DNA from: Amycolatopsis sp. NBRC 101858
Lineage (GTDB): Bacteria > Actinomycetota > Actinomycetes > Mycobacteriales > Pseudonocardiaceae
Assembly: GCF_030269325.1 (NCBI RefSeq)
Contig: NZ_BSTD01000002.1
Location: 806,001 to 870,000, forward strand
DNA: 64,000 nucleotides
Direction of reading: 5' to 3'
Below the pieces are notes generated by a model, which did no database searches, was not told the origin of the DNA, and worked only from the letters and a program-made list of their open reading frames with translations. Position numbers and translations under genes: made by a program. Positions 61,644 through 64,000 of the stretch are shown here, piece by piece; within the stretch, counting starts at the first letter, position 1, and the number at the start of each line of letters is the position of its first letter.

Positions 61644-63370
61644 TCAAGCTCCTGCGCAGTCACCTGCGCCCGTACAAAACCACGTTGTGGGTGATCGTGG
61701 CGCTGCAGCTCGTGCAGACGATCGCCATGCTCTACCTGCCGACGCTCAACGCCGACATCGTCGACAACGGGCTGATCAAGGGCGACATGGGGTACATCCT
61801 GCGCGTCGGCGCCGTGATGCTCGCCGTGACGCTCGCCCAGATCGCCGGCTCCATCGGCGCGGTGTACTACGGCGCCCGCACCGCGATGGCGGTCGGCCGC
61901 GACATCCGCGCCGGTGTCTTCCACCGGGTGCAGGACTTCTCGGCCCGCGAGGTCGGCCAGTTCGGCACGCCGTCGCTGATCACCCGCACCACGAACGACG
62001 TCCAGCAGATCCAGATGCTGGTCGTGATGACGCTGACGCTGATGGTGTCGGCGCCGATCATGTGCGTCGGCGGGATCATCCTGGCGCTGAACCTGGACGT
62101 GCCGCTCTCCTCGCTGCTGCTGGTGATCGTGCCGGTGCTGGCGGTCGCGGTCGGCACGATCATCACCAAGATGCGCCCGGCGTTCCGCCTGATGCAGGAG
62201 CGGATCGACAAGATCAACCAGGTGCTGCGCGAGCAGATCATGGGCATCCGCGTCATCCGCGCGTTCGTCCGCGACAAGCACGAGCGCGAGCGCTTCGACG
62301 CCGCGAACGACCAGCTGCTCACGGTTTCGCTGCGCGTCGGCAGGCTGATGGCGCTGATGTTCCCGATCGTCATGCTGGTGATGAACGCCTCCAGCGTCGC
62401 CGTGCTGTGGTTCGGCGGGCAGCGCATCGACTCCGGCAGCATGCAGATCGGGGCCCTGACGGCGTTCCTGTCCTACCTGCTGCAGATCCTGATGTCGGTC
62501 ATGATGGCCACCTTCATGTTCATGATGGTGCCGCGCGCGGAGGTCAGCGCCGAGCGGATCAGCGAGGTGCTCGACACCGAGTCGAGCGTCCGCCTGCCGG
62601 TGTCGCCGATCACGCCCGGCGAGGTGCACGGCCACCTCGAGCTCTCCGGTGTCGAGTTCCGCTACCCCGGCGCGGAAAAGCCGGTGCTGTGCGACATCTC
62701 GCTGATCGGGCGGCCGGGTGAGACCACCGCCGTGATCGGGTCGACGGGCACCGGCAAGACCACGCTGCTCAACCTGATCCCGCGGCTCATGGACGCCACG
62801 AAGGGCACGGTGAAGGTCGACGGCGTAGACGTGCGCGACCTCGACGCGGGCGTGCTCGCCCGGGCGGTCGGGCTCGTGCCGCAGAAGCCGTACCTGTTCG
62901 CCGGGACGGTGGCCAGCAACCTGCGCTACGGCAACCCCGACGCCACCGACGAAGAGCTGTGGCACGCGCTGGAAGTGGCCCAGGGCAAGGACTTCGTCGC
63001 GGCGATGCCCGAAGGGCTCGACGCGCCGATCTCCCAGGGCGGCACGAACGTCTCGGGCGGCCAGCGGCAGCGGCTCGCGATCGCGCGGATGCTGGTCCAC
63101 AAGCCGGAGATCTACCTCTTCGACGACTCGTTCTCGGCGCTGGACTACGCGACCGACGCGGCCCTGCGCCGCGCGCTGGTCTCGGAGACCGCCGACGCGA
63201 CGGTGATCATCGTCGCGCAGCGCGTCAGCACCATCCGCGGCGCCGACCGCATCATCGTCCTCGACGAGGGCCGCGTCGTCGGCACCGGCACCCACCACGA
63301 ACTCTTCGACGGCAACGAAACCTACCGGGAGATCGTGCTGTCCCAGCTGACCGAACAGGAGGCGGCGTGA
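61637..63370 (+). CDS. ABC exporter subunit 1 (TMD-NBD fusion) with non-canonical Walker B
   Basis: The protein of about 577 residues starts at GTG 61637 behind GGGGGA. Six membrane helices (about 15-310) precede the ATPase domain: Walker A GSTGTGKTT (about 368-376), Q-loop VPQKPYLFAGTV, signature NVSGGQRQRLAIARM (about 471-485) and Walker B IYLFDDSFSALD. The catalytic glutamate is replaced by aspartate (D-D in place of D-E), a sign of the degenerate site in heterodimeric multidrug exporters. The partner gene overlaps its stop by 4 bp. Confidence 0.93.
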   Translation: MLVKLLRSHLRPYKTTLWVIVALQLVQTIAMLYLPTLNADIVDNGLIKGDMGYILRVGAVMLAVTLAQIAGSIGAVYYGARTAMAVGRDIRAGVFHRVQDFSAREVGQFGTPSLITRTTNDVQQIQMLVVMTLTLMVSAPIMCVGGIILALNLDVPLSSLLLVIVPVLAVAVGTIITKMRPAFRLMQERIDKINQVLREQIMGIRVIRAFVRDKHERERFDAANDQLLTVSLRVGRLMALMFPIVMLVMNASSVAVLWFGGQRIDSGSMQIGALTAFLSYLLQILMSVMMATFMFMMVPRAEVSAERISEVLDTESSVRLPVSPITPGEVHGHLELSGVEFRYPGAEKPVLCDISLIGRPGETTAVIGSTGTGKTTLLNLIPRLMDATKGTVKVDGVDVRDLDAGVLARAVGLVPQKPYLFAGTVASNLRYGNPDATDEELWHALEVAQGKDFVAAMPEGLDAPISQGGTNVSGGQRQRLAIARMLVHKPEIYLFDDSFSALDYATDAALRRALVSETADATVIIVAQRVSTIRGADRIIVLDEGRVVGTGTHHELFDGNETYREIVLSQLTEQEAA

Positions 63371-64000
63371 GTACCACGGACGCCAAGCCCGCTGTCACCG
63401 AAGCGGGGGAACGGCCGACCGCCGAGCGGCAGAAGAACACCGGGGCCGCGACCGCCGGGCCCGGCCGGTGGATGGCCGGCGGCGCCCCGCCGGAGAAGGC
63501 CCTCGACTTCAAGGGTTCCCTCAAGCGGCTGCTGCGGATGCTCGCCCCGCAACGGCTCCACCTGATCGGCGTGCTCGTGCTCGGCGCGGCGAGCGTCGCG
63601 CTGACGGTGATCGGGCCGAAGATCCTCGGCCAGGCCACCGACGCGATCCTCGCGGGTGTGCTCGGCAAGCAGGTGCCGCCGGGCGTCACCAAGGAGCAGA
63701 TCGTCGCCGGGCTGCGCGCCCAGGGCAACGGCACGCTCGCCGACATCTACGGCCGCGTCGACCTCGTGCCCGGCGTGGGCATCGACTTCGACAAGGTCGG
63801 GCAGATCCTGCTGACCGTGCTGGCGCTGTTCGTCATCGCGTCGTTCTTCGGGCTCATCCAGGCCCGGCTGACGACCACCCTGGTGCAGAACGCGGTGTAC
63901 CGGCTGCGCCAGGACGTCGAGGACAAGTTCGCCCGGCTGCCGCTGAAGTACTTCGACCGCCAGCCGCGCGGCGAGGTCCTTTCCCGCGTCACCAACGACA
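63367..64000 (+). CDS. ABC exporter subunit 2 (N-terminal part, runs off the window)
   Basis: About 211 residues are visible from GTG 63367 (MSTTDAKPAVTEAGERPTAERQ). A polar N-terminal extension of about 55 residues leads into the membrane domain: LLRMLAPQRLHLIGVLVLGAASVALTVIGPKILGQATDAIL, then LLTVLALFVIASFFGLIQARL and VYRLRQDVEDKFARLPLKYFDRQPRGEVLSRVTND. The ATPase part lies beyond the window. It should form a heterodimer with the preceding subunit; GTGA overlap couples the two. Confidence 0.92.
   Translation, partial: MSTTDAKPAVTEAGERPTAERQKNTGAATAGPGRWMAGGAPPEKALDFKGSLKRLLRMLAPQRLHLIGVLVLGAASVALTVIGPKILGQATDAILAGVLGKQVPPGVTKEQIVAGLRAQGNGTLADIYGRVDLVPGVGIDFDKVGQILLTVLALFVIASFFGLIQARLTTTLVQNAVYRLRQDVEDKFARLPLKYFDRQPRGEVLSRVTND

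Overview
The window is very GC-rich, uses many GTG starts and 4-nt ATGA/GTGA gene overlaps, and carries type VII secretion-associated proteins (EspG, EspC-like, a WxG/PPE-like protein), a conservon (CvnA-D), a CmtR-type metal sensor, Ku and DUF3040/DUF2630/DUF6131 proteins. Together these point to a mycelial actinobacterium, most likely Pseudonocardiaceae (Amycolatopsis-like). The genus is an inference, because no rRNA or marker gene is present.

Layout. 1-189: truncated STAS anti-anti-sigma gene. 295-5667: aromatic catabolism operon (flavin reductase, phenol/4-HPA hydroxylase, catA, catB, catC) divergent from an IclR regulator with two operator-like palindromes between them; it should take phenol via catechol and muconate to the beta-ketoadipate enol-lactone. 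5671-12156: DUF2630, a serine hydrolase, a divergent LysR / LysA-like decarboxylase pair with a perfect 7-5-7 operator, a GT39-type membrane transferase and pobA. 12153-18437: secreted GH29 fucosidase, small orphan protein, secreted SGNH hydrolase, MFS symporter and GNAT. 18523-22780: type VII secretion-associated cluster without ESX core genes. 22932-30034: ketopantoate-reductase-like protein, secreted beta-lactamase-fold protein, flavin reductase-like protein, a form II CO-dehydrogenase-like CoxM-CoxS-CoxL operon and a TauE/SafE permease.

30229-41708 is a polysaccharide island: a Tat-exported protein with two discoidin-like regions, a LacI regulator, a coupled GH16-GH3 pair (each enzyme with two CBM32 modules) behind a strong AT-rich promoter, and a divergent CBM32/beta-helix protein. 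Beta-1,3-glucan is the likely substrate. 41699-44784: FAD monooxygenase and variant MBL hydrolase, divergent from MarR over a clear operator. 44781-53914: ribA, a decayed gene, a LysE exporter, a MetE-C-like protein, DUF3040 with a sigma-B-like promoter, a DinB2-type Pol IV, TetR/AurF-like diiron protein, a membrane protein with a GNAT, and ahcY behind a complete SAH riboswitch with an overlapping intrinsic terminator.

53946-64000: cmtR with a CDF exporter, a C-rich-loop terminator/sRNA candidate, Ku, a conservon followed by a StyA-like monooxygenase, and an apparently leaderless TetR gene coupled to a heterodimeric ABC exporter whose second subunit runs off the window. A palindromic GC-rich element sits inside both cvnC and cvnA, in different reading frames, and is tandemly triplicated in cvnA.

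No rRNA, tRNA, CRISPR array, phage or insertion sequence was seen.
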